Assembly (NCBI GenBank): GCA_029204225.1
Contig: CM055096.1
Coordinates: forward strand, 62,290,957-62,354,956
DNA length: 64,000 nt
Reading direction: 5' to 3'
Source of the DNA: Diphasiastrum complanatum
Lineage: Eukaryota; Streptophyta; Lycopodiopsida; Lycopodiales; Lycopodiaceae
This document shows positions 1 to 12,900 of the stretch, one piece after another; positions within the stretch are counted from its first letter, which is position 1; each line of letters begins with the position of its first letter. A model generated the notes under the pieces. It saw nothing but the letters and a program-made list of their open reading frames with translations. It had not been told where the DNA came from and did not search any database. The translations under genes and the position numbers were made by a program.

Positions 1-1
1 A

Positions 2-442
2 TCACTCAAAGACGACTGTAAAAGTGTCTCAAGAGGATGCATCATTGCAGTAGGTGGAGCAATTATCTGGGTCAGCAAGAAGCAGACCATCATAGCTCAG
101 TCATCCTGTGAAGCTGAATACGTTGCAGCCCCGAAGATGGCCAACAAAATTTTATGACTCAAACAGTTCCTTGATGGACTAGGTGAGAGCACCAGAGAGC
201 CTATGATCTTGCAGATGGATAACACTTCTGCAATACACTTGACGAATGATCCCGTGTTTTACTCAAGGACAAAACACATTGCAATCAAGTACCATTTGAT
301 AAGGGACCTAGTCACCAGAAATGAGTTAAAGACCAGCTTCATTGGAACGAAGCAGATGGTAGCAGACATCTTTACCAAGGCCTTAGACAAAGGTTTGTTC
401 GAGAGGCAGAGGAGGAGTCTGGGAGTCATAAAGCTACCACGC
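2..442 (+). pseudogene. Copia RNase H C-terminal remnant (element A)
   Basis: This is the last part of a Ty1/copia polyprotein, cut by the left window edge. In the family, RNase H degrades the RNA strand during reverse transcription. The frame shows the usual Copia RNase H landmarks: the SSCEAEY segment near 99-119, a DNTSAIHL segment near 218-241, the SRTKHI/YHLIRD block near 262-305, and the VADIFTKAL terminal block near 359-388. One in-frame TGA lies at 155-157, where a Trp codon (TGG) is expected, so the copy is dead. Downstream come a purine tract and an LTR, as expected for the 3' end of an element. The frame stays open to 811 only because it runs on into the LTR. I am confident of the family, not of any activity. 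Confidence 0.9.
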
Positions 443-455
443 TTTGAGAGGGAGC
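443..455 (+). other. Polypurine tract of Copia element A
   Basis: A TTTGAGAGGGAGC stretch lies immediately before the LTR start. It is the expected primer site for plus-strand DNA synthesis in an LTR retrotransposon. Confidence 0.7.
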
Positions 456-1277
456 TGAAGAAACAATTTGTTTCGAGCCACAAAGCTCTACTAGCTTTAG
501 AGCTCAATTTTGCAGAAACGCAAGGGAGCTGCCTGGACGCGAAGACCAAAGCTTCGAGGAGTGAAGACCCGAGGATGACAGTCAAATGTTCGTTGATTGG
601 AGGATACCCGAACACGAAGAGGAAATGTTCGTGGAGCCAGAAAGGCTCGATGGCAAGGACCAAGGTAGAAGAAGACACGAAAGGCGAAGAAGACACATTC
701 ACGCCTCAAAGGACGAAGGAGATCGAAAAAGTACAAGGAGGACGTCACTCCTCCACGGACCACTTGGGTACCGTTAGAACGTGTTTCACCAGCCGTTCTT
801 GTAATCCCTGATCAGCTTAAATGTGTTCTCTCCATCCATCTATATAAATAGATTGAGAACGAGGGAACATGTTGAACATCCAGTTTGACTGAACATCATC
901 GATGTCCAAAAGTTCGCTAGTAAGTGAGATGAAAATATATGGTTCGTGAGAGAGTTAATGCCTCTCACACTGACGCGCTGCGTGGACCTGTCACACAGCG
1001 CTTAAGGAATTCACTGATAATACAGTAGATGTTTATGCAGATGATTTTCTTATCTTAAATATTATTGAATGCCTTATTGTTAGATTGATATATGTTCGTA
1101 AGCAGTTGTTTTATCCTTATTCCGCATATTGGTTTCATCTTGTTGAATGCACAAACAAATTCTAAAGTAGATCAGCAGTGTCTGTCCATGCTCTGGAGGA
1201 TTGTAGATCTGTCATAGAAGGCAGTAGACCATCAGACATAATCGAACTCACATCCAGGCTTGTTACAACTTTCTTCA
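456..1277 (+). repeat. Copia LTR (element A)
   Basis: The LTR starts TGAAGAAA and ends TTTCTTCA, a perfect 8-base terminal inverted repeat. It is about 822 bp long. A TATA box (TATATAAATA, about 841-850) fits the internal promoter. The left boundary is supported by a minus-strand relative at 38815-38941, where homology starts at exactly the same TGAAGAAAC. It is preceded by RNase H and a polypurine tract and followed by a primer-binding site, so one LTR has internal sequence on both sides. The right end rests on the inverted repeat and the primer-binding site. Confidence 0.7.
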
Positions 1278-1281
1278 ACAA

Positions 1282-1293
1282 TGGTATCAGAGC
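1282..1293 (+). other. Copia primer-binding site (initiator Met tRNA)
   Basis: TGGTATCAGAGC is the standard Copia priming sequence complementary to the 3' end of initiator tRNA-Met. It lies four bases after the LTR end. No gag follows, so the internal region is truncated soon after. Confidence 0.75.
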
Positions 1294-3681
1294 GCTTGAC
1301 GTTCTCGATATCAACTTTCTCAATATTAATACTTATGTAACATTTGAGAGTCATATGGTCTATAGAAGTTGAGGAGATTCCATGGTGATTACTCTATTGA
1401 TTGCAGGGTAATGTGCTTTACCATTTTTGGGTGAAAAATAGATATTTCTCATAGTGCATGGCTCTCCAAAGTTAGGAGTGATTTTTAAGGAGAATGCTTC
1501 TAGACTTGCACTTGTCTTGTCATGATATTTGTCTCTTATTTCTATATCTTGGCACTCCGTTATTTCTAAGTGTAGCATAACTTCACTATTTGGATAGGTA
1601 ATGCAATTTCATTGGTTAGTCATAATTTGTTCAAACCTAGTGCAAATAAGCAAATAGTTTTGTAAGTTTCCAACTGGATTTGAGAAATAAAGCATCTAGC
1701 ATTTTGACAGGTTAATAATTATTAAAATCAAGTCTCCTAGTTTTTTCTTTTTTCTTTTGTTGTATTGATTATTGGAGAGCCTTATTGCATAAAACCTTTA
1801 TATATGATTAATTCTTTTTTGTGTAAGTGTTTGTGGTCTTTTGTATCAAGCACCCTTCCAAGCTTATAGTAGATTCAATGAGGTGCATGTACTTGAAGCA
1901 ATAGATAAAAAAACAGATTTTCATTTCAATACAACCAAACCATGGGAGAGAATTACTTTCTCATGTTGCACTTGTTTTTCTAGATCTTTGTGCTCCTAAT
2001 GTGACCTAAGCCTAAAGATAACACAATTGTATGTTACATCAAAGTGTACCATTGCTAATGTTGTGAGTTCTTGTCGGTATGTATCACTAATTGCTTCGTA
2101 AGTGCAAGATTTCGGTCCACAAATATAAAAAACAATGCTACCATTAAAACCAATTTTAGTGAACTTGATAGTGGTTTGACCAACTACATGCATTTGGAGA
2201 TCCGGCATGATGTAATAAGCTCTCCAAATATTCTTTACCAACTTCTTATTTGATTTACATGCTAAAATCTACAACAAGTATTAGTTTTTGAGGATTAGAA
2301 TAGACAAAATAATATAGTTGAAGTTTAAAGTAGGAGAGGGCTACAAAGCTTAGAGATCTCTCTCTTATTATGTCCATGTGTGCACTGCTATATTCCAGTT
2401 TCAATATGGTTCTCAATGTTTTGAAGTTAACTCGTGTAAGTACTTGATAAAAAATTGGATTTTTATTTCCTTCTAATTTTTCACCTTGAATAGTGAGATG
2501 ATAAAACTTTTTGAAACTTATATAAATTGTGTGATTATTTTGTCCTTGACAAAAAATATTTCATACATATTAACCATGCCATTAGTTTCACCAAAGAACT
2601 TTAGTTAGGTATGACACATTCATTCTCTTTTGTGCTTAATAATTTTACTAGGGGATGATAATTACAAAAAGGAAAGTGAGGTCCTCCTTGCATAAGGGCC
2701 TTCCATTTTGGGAGGAGCCCTAGGGTGCTACTTGGACCAGGGTGAAGGCTTGAGGGTGGTAGAACATTCTCTTATGTATTGCCAAAGTGCAAGGCTTGTT
2801 CTTAAGATTACTATCTTTTATTTATTTTTAATTAGGAGGAATGTAGATGTGGACTACCAATGATTGGTTGTCTCATAACACATGCACATTCCGGTGCTAT
2901 ATGGTAGCCAGTCATTGGCTATTCACAAAATATACATGTGGTACATGGCAACAATTCATCTATTTTTCACATGAGAGTTTTAGTGGAATGGTTTGGAAGT
3001 ACATACAAATTTTGTTTTTGAAAGTGGCTCCAAAATATTAAAAAATAAAACAAAAAGAGCACTTGGCATTATGACATTGTATTGTGTGTGTACAATTCAC
3101 GTTTCTCTTAAGTTTTCCCCTCACAACGGACGTTATTGAGTACTTAGGTCCATCCCAAGTGAGTTTGAGAAGCAACAAGCCCAAAAAGGGCAGCTTTCAA
3201 ACTTAATCCTCACTGCTCTCATAGAAGAAACAATCTTGCTTTTATTAATAAAAGATAAGCCATGAAAAGGATGAGAGTACGTGAAATGATAATGCCATTT
3301 TAATGCCAAATGGCAAAAAGTAAGTAAGTTAATATGCTTAGTAGAACATAAGACATCAAAGTAATTACTCAAAACCTATTGCTTGATATAAGTCAGAGTG
3401 TGACTAAAAAGCAATCTAAGAAACTCTGAAAGAGTAGTTCATGCAACTTGAGCTTGTCAAAAAATTAAAAGTGTTTGCAAATTTCAAACGTTGCATTGGA
3501 ACATAAAACAAAAAATACAAAATACTTAATACTCTGACGATAGAATGATACAATGATGCATAACAATGTAACACTTAGTTCATGGTGTTTTGCACGAGGC
3601 TCCTCACATAAGGATGATGATCACAGGTTCTATCGGATATGCATATTGAATATTGAATTAGAAATTAAAACGTGTGTGGTG
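1294..3681. other. Non-coding stretch upstream of the protease gene
   Basis: AT-rich sequence with no recognisable coding region or element ends. It must contain the promoter and 5' leader of the CPBP gene, but I could not single out a TATA box or start site. An in-frame upstream ATG at 3553 would lengthen the protein by 43 residues. Confidence 0.5.
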
Positions 3682-3918
3682 ATGGCCATGTCTTTTCCGT
3701 CGTTTTTCCGCCACCACAACGTCTCCACAACCATTCTTCCTCTGCCAAGCCATATGAACATGAACCGGAACCTCATGATCAGGGCATGCAGCTCGGATCC
3801 TCCTGGCGCTGGCGCTGGCACTGACACTAAGCTAAGGCAGCAGGGAGCCGACGGGCATCCGATCGACCACGCCTCATCCTGGCTGCAGACAACTAGCAAC
3901 AGGACAAGAGAGCAAACT
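3682..3918 (+). CDS. CPBP protease exon 1 (transit peptide)
   Basis: Residues 1-79. It begins [12 protein letters not shown] and continues basic and Ser/Thr-rich, then becomes low-complexity (GAGAG) and hydrophilic, fitting a plastid targeting leader. It ends at a GTAAGT donor after codon 79. This is the least conserved type of exon, so its assignment rests on phase, donor quality and position. Confidence 0.65.
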
Positions 3919-6900
3919 GTAAGTGGTGTGTGAGTCTCTGCTCTTTGGAATGAGGTTCCGTAAACATTTATATACGGAGTCTTATTCTCAAAATATTTCT
4001 AACATATAGAATTTCGTGTCCCATGTGGATGTATCTTTGTGCATCAGACTTGCACCTTTCGTTGGACATTGATTACAAAAAGGGATGCATATGTGACTAC
4101 ATCAGGATATTATTTGGCATTATTGTCATTATCTGACATATGGGGCACAAGGTCCCAATTATTAAACTCAAAAAATCCATCAACTATTTATGTGCTCACT
4201 AATGATTTTCAAATCACAAGCTTTGTGGAACCTTCTAGACAATAGGGCTTGAGAACTTGTAGGTTACATCAGCTTTTGTGTCATCACGATGAAGCCCTAG
4301 TTTGGAGGTTATAAATAGCTGCAATAACACTCATTTGGTAGATTGCAATTGGTATTCTCGAGTTATTTGTAGGGAATTCATCATGTCTTCCTCGTAGGGG
4401 GTATTATGAATCATGACTGTTGTTGATGTTCGTAGATTCTTCTTTGTAGAACATTGTTATTTGATTCATCTTTTGTTGTCTATTGATGCTTTATGTGATG
4501 CTATATTTATAGGCCGTGATCGAGTTCATAACATGTTACTTAAGCCACAAATATCTACTTTTATTCAGCCACTATTTTTGAAGAAAGGCTTAGGGAACAA
4601 AAAGCACTTATTGTGAGGGTCAGAGGCATTGTGGATACTCAAGGTGCTATTCAAGAAGCAAAACGTTTTTTGGAAACCACACTAGGCCATAATGGTGAAG
4701 GAATGGAAAAGTTTTGGAGAACCAAAAAGATAGCTTCACACTAATCATTCGGTGTAAAGGTCTTGAAGAGAGATGATCCACATTGAGATTAAAGAGTAAA
4801 TTGCAATACTTATAATGATATAAAGATTGTTTCTACTAAGATGAGTCCTTTCAAGTTGAACTATGGTTTTAGGCTAGCTAGTCCAATTACTATAGGAATG
4901 CCTCATAGACTTCCTAGTGCTATAGAATTTCTAACTCACATGGTAGAGATGCTTGAGTTAGCCAAGAAAATTTTGAAACAGGCAATGGATCAAGCAAAGA
5001 CATTTGCTGATCAGGCGTTACCTTAGGATTGTAAAGTTCATCTTGTTTTTCATGTTTCAAGCTTAAAAAGCGTCTTACATGAGGGTGATAACTTGCTAAC
5101 TGATGGACTTGTTTTGTTTTAGGAGCATGGGGACGTGATGCATGGACCTGACAGAGTATTGGACAGGAGAGAGAGAGACGACTTAGAAACCGTTTGATCT
5201 GTGAGTACTTGACTGCGTGGCACGGTAGACCTCTCAGTAATGCTACTTGGGAGACCATGCTTTGCATACACAGTACCCTTATTTTACCTTCGCGGACGAT
5301 GTTCCTTGAGGAGGGAAGGAATGTCATGTACTTATATTCCTGCCTCTATGTGAACACGTTGGACTTGTAAATTGTAAATTGTAAATATTGAAATGGTTCA
5401 TGCCGACTTGTGGTGTTTTGTAAGCAAATGTGTATACGACCCTCAGCTATGTGCCAACTTAAAAATTTGGAAGCGGCCTTACAACTGGCGCTTTTACCGA
5501 ACACTGAAACCCAGAAGGTAATCAGAGTCAGTTTGAGGAAAATCCCACTTTATTGATAAATCTGAGAAGGTTACATTTCAAGTGTGTGACTGACCCTAGT
5601 CTCCGGGGCGCTAGCAGGCGAGAGCCATGACAACATTCCAGCAAGGGAGGTTGAGACTTGGTTGGAGCTCGCCCTGAGTCGCAACCCGCACTCCCCTATA
5701 GTATTGGTGTGATTCGGCAACCCCCCTCATACCAAGCACTCTACCCAAGCTGGTAAAGCACGTTTTTCTCTCTCTAGGATTTTCTCATTCTAGAAAGTCA
5801 TTTTCTCTCTCTAGTATCCCTTAATCATGCCTAGATCGTGTGAGGTGATTGCACATCGATCTGAGCTCTCTGGACTCCGCTAGAACCGATCAAAGATTTT
5901 CAGCCATAGGAACTTGGCGCCGGCTGGATTCTGGTCACAGTGGCGCCGGGAGTAGCAGGGGCGCTGCTGGCGCCGGGGACATAGCTGGCGCCGATGGCGC
6001 CGGAAGTAAAGCTTGTAAAGGTAGCTTTACAACACCCATAATAGCAACCAGAGAGATTCAAAATGGGGGCACCTACGGTTGGGTGGATCATTCCTCACAC
6101 CGGCCATCTAAGTGGGGAGAGCTCTTGGAGATGGGAGTGCAACAGTGTCTTTCAAATTTATGAGTGTATTGTGCTGGAGAGTGTAGCATGAATCGTGCTA
6201 TGTGTTGATGGCCTTCCTTTGTGTTGGCACTTGTTGCATTCACAGAATCATTGGCACATGCATTTTAAATCCCCCATTCAAAGTTCACGTTTCTTTGATT
6301 GAGTAAGCATATGAAGATTTTAGTATTGAGGATTTTCTTAATGACTTATTCTGTGCTAAGAAGTGAGATGTGAATAGAAATACTACTCTTAAATATAAGT
6401 CATAAACTTTTCTACCTACTAAATGCTATGAAAGATTAAGTAATCAGAAAGATCGAGTAGCTGTAAAACGAGGACAAGTGAAGTATCATTTATAGTGTGT
6501 GCTTATGTTCAATTTAGTAATTTTGGCCATTGAATGGTTTATTTGATGAAAGAAATGGTGAACAAGGTATGGAGTAACTTTTCCCCCTAAATTATTCTCA
6601 ACTTTTTCTTGAAAACTGATATTTCTCACCATTGTTGTAGCAGGGCACCTCACAAAAAGAATCTGCTGTATCGTGGAGTTATGAATTAACGGCTGCTACC
6701 ATGGTGACCTATTATGGAGTTTTACATGTTCCACTTAGCATTGGTGGACTTTCACTTGTGAGAGGAATTCTGCATTCAGATATCATTGAACCACAAACCA
6801 AAGTAAGTGTTAATGGTTTAGTTCTTGTAGAATCTTAACTCTATGTGGTTAGAACTTTTCAATTTCAAATACTTGTATGGATAGCTACCTTATGAATCAT

Positions 6901-9900
6901 ATCATGATTAAGATTCTGGAATTTTTGTCTAGTCAATATCAAGAATAGCATTTTGTCTTGGAGAGCATGCTGTATTAAATTGTAGTTTAGGAGTTCTAGA
7001 ACTTTGCCGTTATTAATAGGATGAAGGTCATACAAAACTTATTGGCCTAAGTTAACAAAAACTATTTGTCTTGTGTTTGATTGTGAACTTTAACACAAAT
7101 GACAAAAGTCGTGTGGCTGTTGGCAAGTAATAAAGGCTTTATTCTAAATCAAGCCCTTCCAGTTTATTAGTGTTTGTCTATTTGTAATTTCTCATTGGTA
7201 TCACAGAATCAATAGATTTTTTACCGTCTCATACAACAAAAAAAAACCTTGACCTTTTGCTACTTAAAACCTATGACTCCACTCCACTGTACACTGGAAT
7301 CAATTTAGATGATTTGAGGTTTCAAATTGGAAAGCTAGTTCGAGCATTTTTAGCATCACACTAAGGGAAAGCCGGTGAGAGATTTGAAACTTTAAAAAAG
7401 TGTTATGATTTTGATGGCTCAAAAGCAAAAATGGAGATGCTGATTTAAAAAAGGAAGATTCACAAAGATTGTAGTTAGTGATGTTTGTTCTTGGCGTCAC
7501 TTTCCTTTGGTTACATTTTTAGGCGATTCTCTAGTCCAACAAGGAGATTCACATGTGTACAAATTGCCCTTGGTTTGATGACCTTCCCTCGACTTATCTC
7601 ACTCCCAGGTCTATTCCATCGTTGATCACCGTCTTTATCATCTTGGGTCTCCCTAGCTCTTTGCCTCCTCGCCCCCAGTTACTGTCTGATGCTCATTCCT
7701 CCCCTGTTGGTGGCCATTTTGGGTTTCAAAAGTCTTATGCTCGTCTTACTTTTACTGGCCATCCATGAAGTCTGAGCTAGCCCTCCTTATTCGAAATTGC
7801 ACTTTTTGTGTCCGCAACAAGTACTCCTGTGCTAAATCTGCTGGTTTGCTTCAGAGTTGGCTTATCCCTCATCGCCAGTGGACCAATATTTCTATGGACT
7901 TTATCCTAGGCCTTCCCCGTACCCAGCGTGGTCATGATTCATGTATGGTGGTGGTTGATAGTTCTTGAAGCAAGCACATTTCATATTGGTCGCAGTACTA
8001 TTACAGCTGAGCAGTGTGCACGTTTATTCTTGTCAGAGATTTTTTGCCTCCCTGGGTTTCCTCGTACTATCCTTTCTGATCGGGATAGTAAGTTCACCTC
8101 TACATTTTGGACAGAGCTTATGCGCATACTGGATGTTCAGCTTTTTATGGGTTCCGCTTATCATTCTACTGCCGATGGACAGTCCGAGGTCCTTAATCGG
8201 ATCCTTGAGGATTACCTCCGCCATTTTGTTACTCCTTTAGGGAAGGATCGGGATCAACATCTATGTTTAGCTGAGTATAGCTATTATAGCTCAGTTAGTA
8301 CCAGCACTCTGTCTCTCCCTTCTTATTATCTCATGGTTATGCACCCCTGTTACCTGGGATACCTCTTCCTCCTGAGGATATCACGTTGGCGGTCCTGGAA
8401 TCAATCATAGCATGACGGAGGTCACAGCGAAAAGTATGCCATAAATGGAGCCCTTCCCGATCAGGATCAGCTCTATAAACTCGCCACCACGTGGCGTCGT
8501 GTCCATTTAAATGTAAAGCAGCCAACTGGATCTTCTGAGGATCAGTCTTAGGGTAGATATGAAAATATGTGTCAAGCTTAGCAAATCAATTCTCTAATAA
8601 GTTCCAAGTCTTAGGGTAGATCTGAAAATATGTGTCAAGCTTAGCAAACCAATTCTCTAATAAGTTCCCGTCAGAGGAACCGGAATAGGTAGCAAGCTGT
8701 ACCCTATCACGAAAGTCTCGAGCAAAGTGTGGCTCAGGAAGTAGGGGACGTGAAAAGAAACCATGAGGTGGGTTAGGTGGAATGAACGGTCCACCACCAG
8801 GCTGACTAGCAGAGGAAGATGGAAATCCAAATGGAGGGGGAGTCCCAAATGAAGGAAAAACAAGAGCTGTAAAAGAATCAATCTGTGACTGCATAGCAAA
8901 GCCGGTCATAACGGTATCGAAGCGAAGAACGAGGCTAGAAAGGGTCTCATCCATGCGACAAAACTGATCGGATAAGGTTTCCTGAGTAGTCTCACTCGGG
9001 GTAGGTGAATGTGCCATAATGATAGTGGAAGGAATAGACGAAAATTTGAGAGAGCGGACTCTTGTCGTCACCCCAAATTAGTCTATTAAAACCACTATTA
9101 TCACAACTAAGAAAGGACAACAATCAGCAAATGAAAAAAGTGAAAATGAAGGCTGTAAAAATGCGCTGGACAGCCAGGAGGCAAGTGACAAATTGGAATA
9201 TCAAACGGAGTCGGAATTTCGTGAAATTTGGTTGAGGATGGGCGATGGACAGCCTGCAAACAACGTGTGAAAAATGGCTGCAAACGGAGACAAAAACGGA
9301 CGAAAGTGACAAGTATGAAGCGGCTGGACAGCCTGCAAACAAAAGTGAAGAGAAGGCTGAAAATGGAAGGAGAAACGGACGAAAGAGATGAAGGAATTGG
9401 GCGCTGGAGAGCCTGCAAACAAGCTGGAAATGGGTGATGGAGGGTTAGAACTTGCATGCCGGAAATAATCTGCCCAAAAAAAAAAAAGTTTTTTTTTTCC
9501 GGCCACCAAATTTAGCGGAAGTACTTCCGCTAACAATATGCTAAAGCTCCGCCAAGGAAAATGCTCTGATGGGAGCTGGTCCTCCTCCAAACTGTGCTGA
9601 ATGTTGCTGAAGCAAAGAGACGAAAGCCCTCAGCAAAGAGAGAAAAATCAGCAAGGAAAATGGGCACCCAATCAGAAAATCAGATCTGAAATTCAGCAAT
9701 CAGGAAAGTGCCCTGTTACCAAGTTACGAATAGAGCCACAACTGATCTAGAGCTAAGCTATGAAAGCATCACATAAGCAAGACTTAAGCTATGAAAGCAG
9801 CACATAAACAAGACTTAACCCTAGAAAGCAGAAAAGAGAGAGATTAAGGAGACTAAAGAGAGAGATCAATATCATCAGCTGAATAACAAATGACACAATT

Positions 9901-12900
9901 TTCCTACTTATAGCCAAGAGGAAGCCCTAAAAGGAAGCTTCCGGTGGCTAGGGCCCAACTGGGAGGGATAATAGTGCGCCCTCCAAGAAGGCCCCCACAC
10001 TCTCCAGTAATATGTCCAAATGGCCTAATAATGAATAATAAGGCCAAAGGCCAACCATATAGTCTAAGTGTCACTAATGAATAAAAAAGGGCCCAAGGCC
10101 TGCTTATGCATAAAGTAAAGTAAATGTAAATGGACGCGGCGAATGTAATGAGCCGATTCCATAACTCTCTTCCAGCAAGGGTTTCTGAGCATAGAATCCA
10201 CAAATCTTGGCAATTTTGAGGATGGGAATCAAGAGTTCAGAAATCTGGTTGCAGCTATCTTCAATAAATTCTTCCTTGAAGCAAACCTTGCATGCAGATT
10301 GGGGAGCCAGACTTCACTTTCATAGCTTCGGAAGAACTGAGGGGGTTTCTTGCTTTTTTCTTTGGAAGCACAGTCCTAAGATAGAGCTAAGTATTCTACT
10401 TTCATTTTTCCAGTTCAGTCAATCTTTCTTTTTATTTCAGGACGAGTCTAATATGCATCTCTCTCCGTTCCGAAAATGACTTCTCCTCAGGGACATGATC
10501 AACCCCCGGAGAGAGGCATCGACGAATTGGAAACAGAAGCCTTGGTTTTCAGTAAAGGGAAAGAACCCATGGAAGTGATAGACATATCAAACTCTTGCAT
10601 TGACTCAGCCCAACGAGCTTTCCGACCTTTGAGCTCAGGTTGATGATTGCAAAGGTACCTAAGGCTTTCATGGTCTGTCAAGATTTCAAAGTTGGCACCA
10701 TACAAATAATGCCTCTAAGTCTTAAGGGCGTGTACTATAAAAAAAAGCTCTTTCTCATAGGCACTATACCTAGTCTGTGCTGGTGCGGTTGCTATGGCTG
10801 TTTTGAAAGCATCAAAGATCTCCTGTGTTGTGTGGACTCCCATATGAACTCCTTCCCCTTCCCCTTAAGAAGATTTGTCATAGGAACTGCTATCTGAGCA
10901 TATTCCTTGACAAATCGTCTATAATATCCTGACAAGCCTAAAAAGGCTTGTAGGTCTGAAATACTCTGAGGTCTCGGCCAACTGAGTATGGCCTTAACCT
11001 TACTAGGGCCCATCTTAATCCCATCTGCCGAGATAATGTGGCCCAAATAAGCTATTTCTTCAATGAAGAATTCACACTTAGGCTTCTTAGCATAAAGCTT
11101 ATGCTTTCGGAGTAGCCGAAATACCTTTCTAAGGTGTTTGAGATGCTCCTTCCTCGTCTTATTGTACACGAGGATGTCATCGAAAAATACGACTACGAAC
11201 TTGCCTAAGTATGATCTGAGGACACTGTTCATCAGGGTCATAAAAGTAGCTGGAGTATTGGTGAGCCCAAATGGCATCACCTTAAACTCATAATGACCGT
11301 GACGAGTTCTAAAAGCTATTTTTGGGACATCTTACGCTTTTATATGGACTTGATGATATCCCGATCTGAGGTCTGTTTTACTGAAATACCTAGCCCCGTC
11401 GAGTTGATCAAAGAACTCATGTGCCCGAGGCATTGGGTACTTATTCTTGATTGTGACCTTATTGAGGGCTCTGTAATCTACGCAAAAACGCATAGACCCC
11501 TCCTTTTTCAAAACACTGGCGACGCCCATGGTGAACTACTGGTCTAAATTTGACCTTTCCTAAGATAATCTGATAACTGCCTAGTTATTTCTTCATCCTC
11601 TGGTCGACTAACCCGATATGGAGGTTTGGAAACAGGTGTTGTGCCAGGTACTAGGTTTATAACATGATCTACATCTCTGCTAGGTGGTAAACCATGCGAT
11701 AAATCTTCATGAAATACATCTTCAAATTTAGACAATAAAGTTTCTAATTTATTTACTTGAGACTGTAAAGAATTGAAAGTAGAAACTTCTGAAACAAATT
11801 TTCAAAAATTTCTTTTTAAATTGAGAACCCTTCTGAGAAGGCTGCTCAGAAGAGGGTTGTTGTTTCACCTTCTTCCTGCCCACTGAATCATCATAGATTT
11901 GGGCAAATCTTATAGCTTGCTCTAAGGAAGTAGGCGAATTTGTCTGAACCTCTACTTTATACTCATCTCGAAGCCCACGGACAAACCCTCTAACTTTCTA
12001 ATAGTCATCCATATTTTTCATCTTTAATATGGCTTCTCGATACTGCGAGATGTACTGGGTTAAGGATTTGTCCCAGGCTTCTCAGGCTCTATCAAGCTCA
12101 TTTTCCGGTAGGAACTCTCGTAGGAAGGCCTCTTCAAAAGCCTTCCATGGCCGGGGGGTCTGCCCTGTCTTTTGGAGGTTCAACCACCACTTGTAGGCCA
12201 TGGGCCCTAGGGAAAGACTGGCTTCGATTGCTTGCAAATGGTCACGGGTCTGTTTAAGAGCATGAATGTTCTTCCATTTGCTGAGGAAGGTGTGTAAAAT
12301 ATCTGCATTTTTGTCCTCTCTTCCCCATTAAAGTAGGAGGTTTTAAATCTTTAAAAAGACTGGGATGAGACCGAATGGGCTCACCCTTTGTTGATGGAAG
12401 TCGAGGACATGGATGCTGAGAAGTGGAAGGAAGACGACCCCTCACAGAACTCAGAATCAACCTTCTGAGTTCGGCAAACGAGTCTTCCATCCGAGATTGA
12501 AGATTGGCTAAAGCCAACTGCAACTCGTCCACTTCTGTTACCAACTAGTGATGTTGCTCCTTGGTAACAAATTTCTCTATATCGAAGAATTGCTCTTTTT
12601 CTTCCACCTCCATGGGTTCTTTCCCCTTACTGAACCTCAAGGATTCCGTTTCCAGTTGTCAATGCCTCTCTGCGGGGGTTGATCAAGTCCCTGAGGAGTG
12701 GACATTCTCGGAACGGAAGAGGATACGCCTGATGTTCTGACTAAAAAAAGAAAACAAAGACTGATTGAAACTGAAAAGAAAGGGTAGAATATTTAGCTCT
12801 GTCTCAGGTCTATACGTCCAGAGAAAAAAACATGAAAACTCCTCAGTCTTTCTGTGGCTGACAAAATTGGCTCCTTAAACTGCATGCAGGATCCGCTGCA

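Noticed and set aside
259-702. 147-codon open frame on the minus strand
   Set aside because: It lies antisense to Copia RNase H and its LTR, whose coding frame is clear on the plus strand.
9107-9590. Overlapping minus-strand frames of 72-129 codons
   Set aside because: They read through a degenerate ~79-bp tandem repeat, giving repetitive low-value protein in two frames; the repeat explains the open frames.
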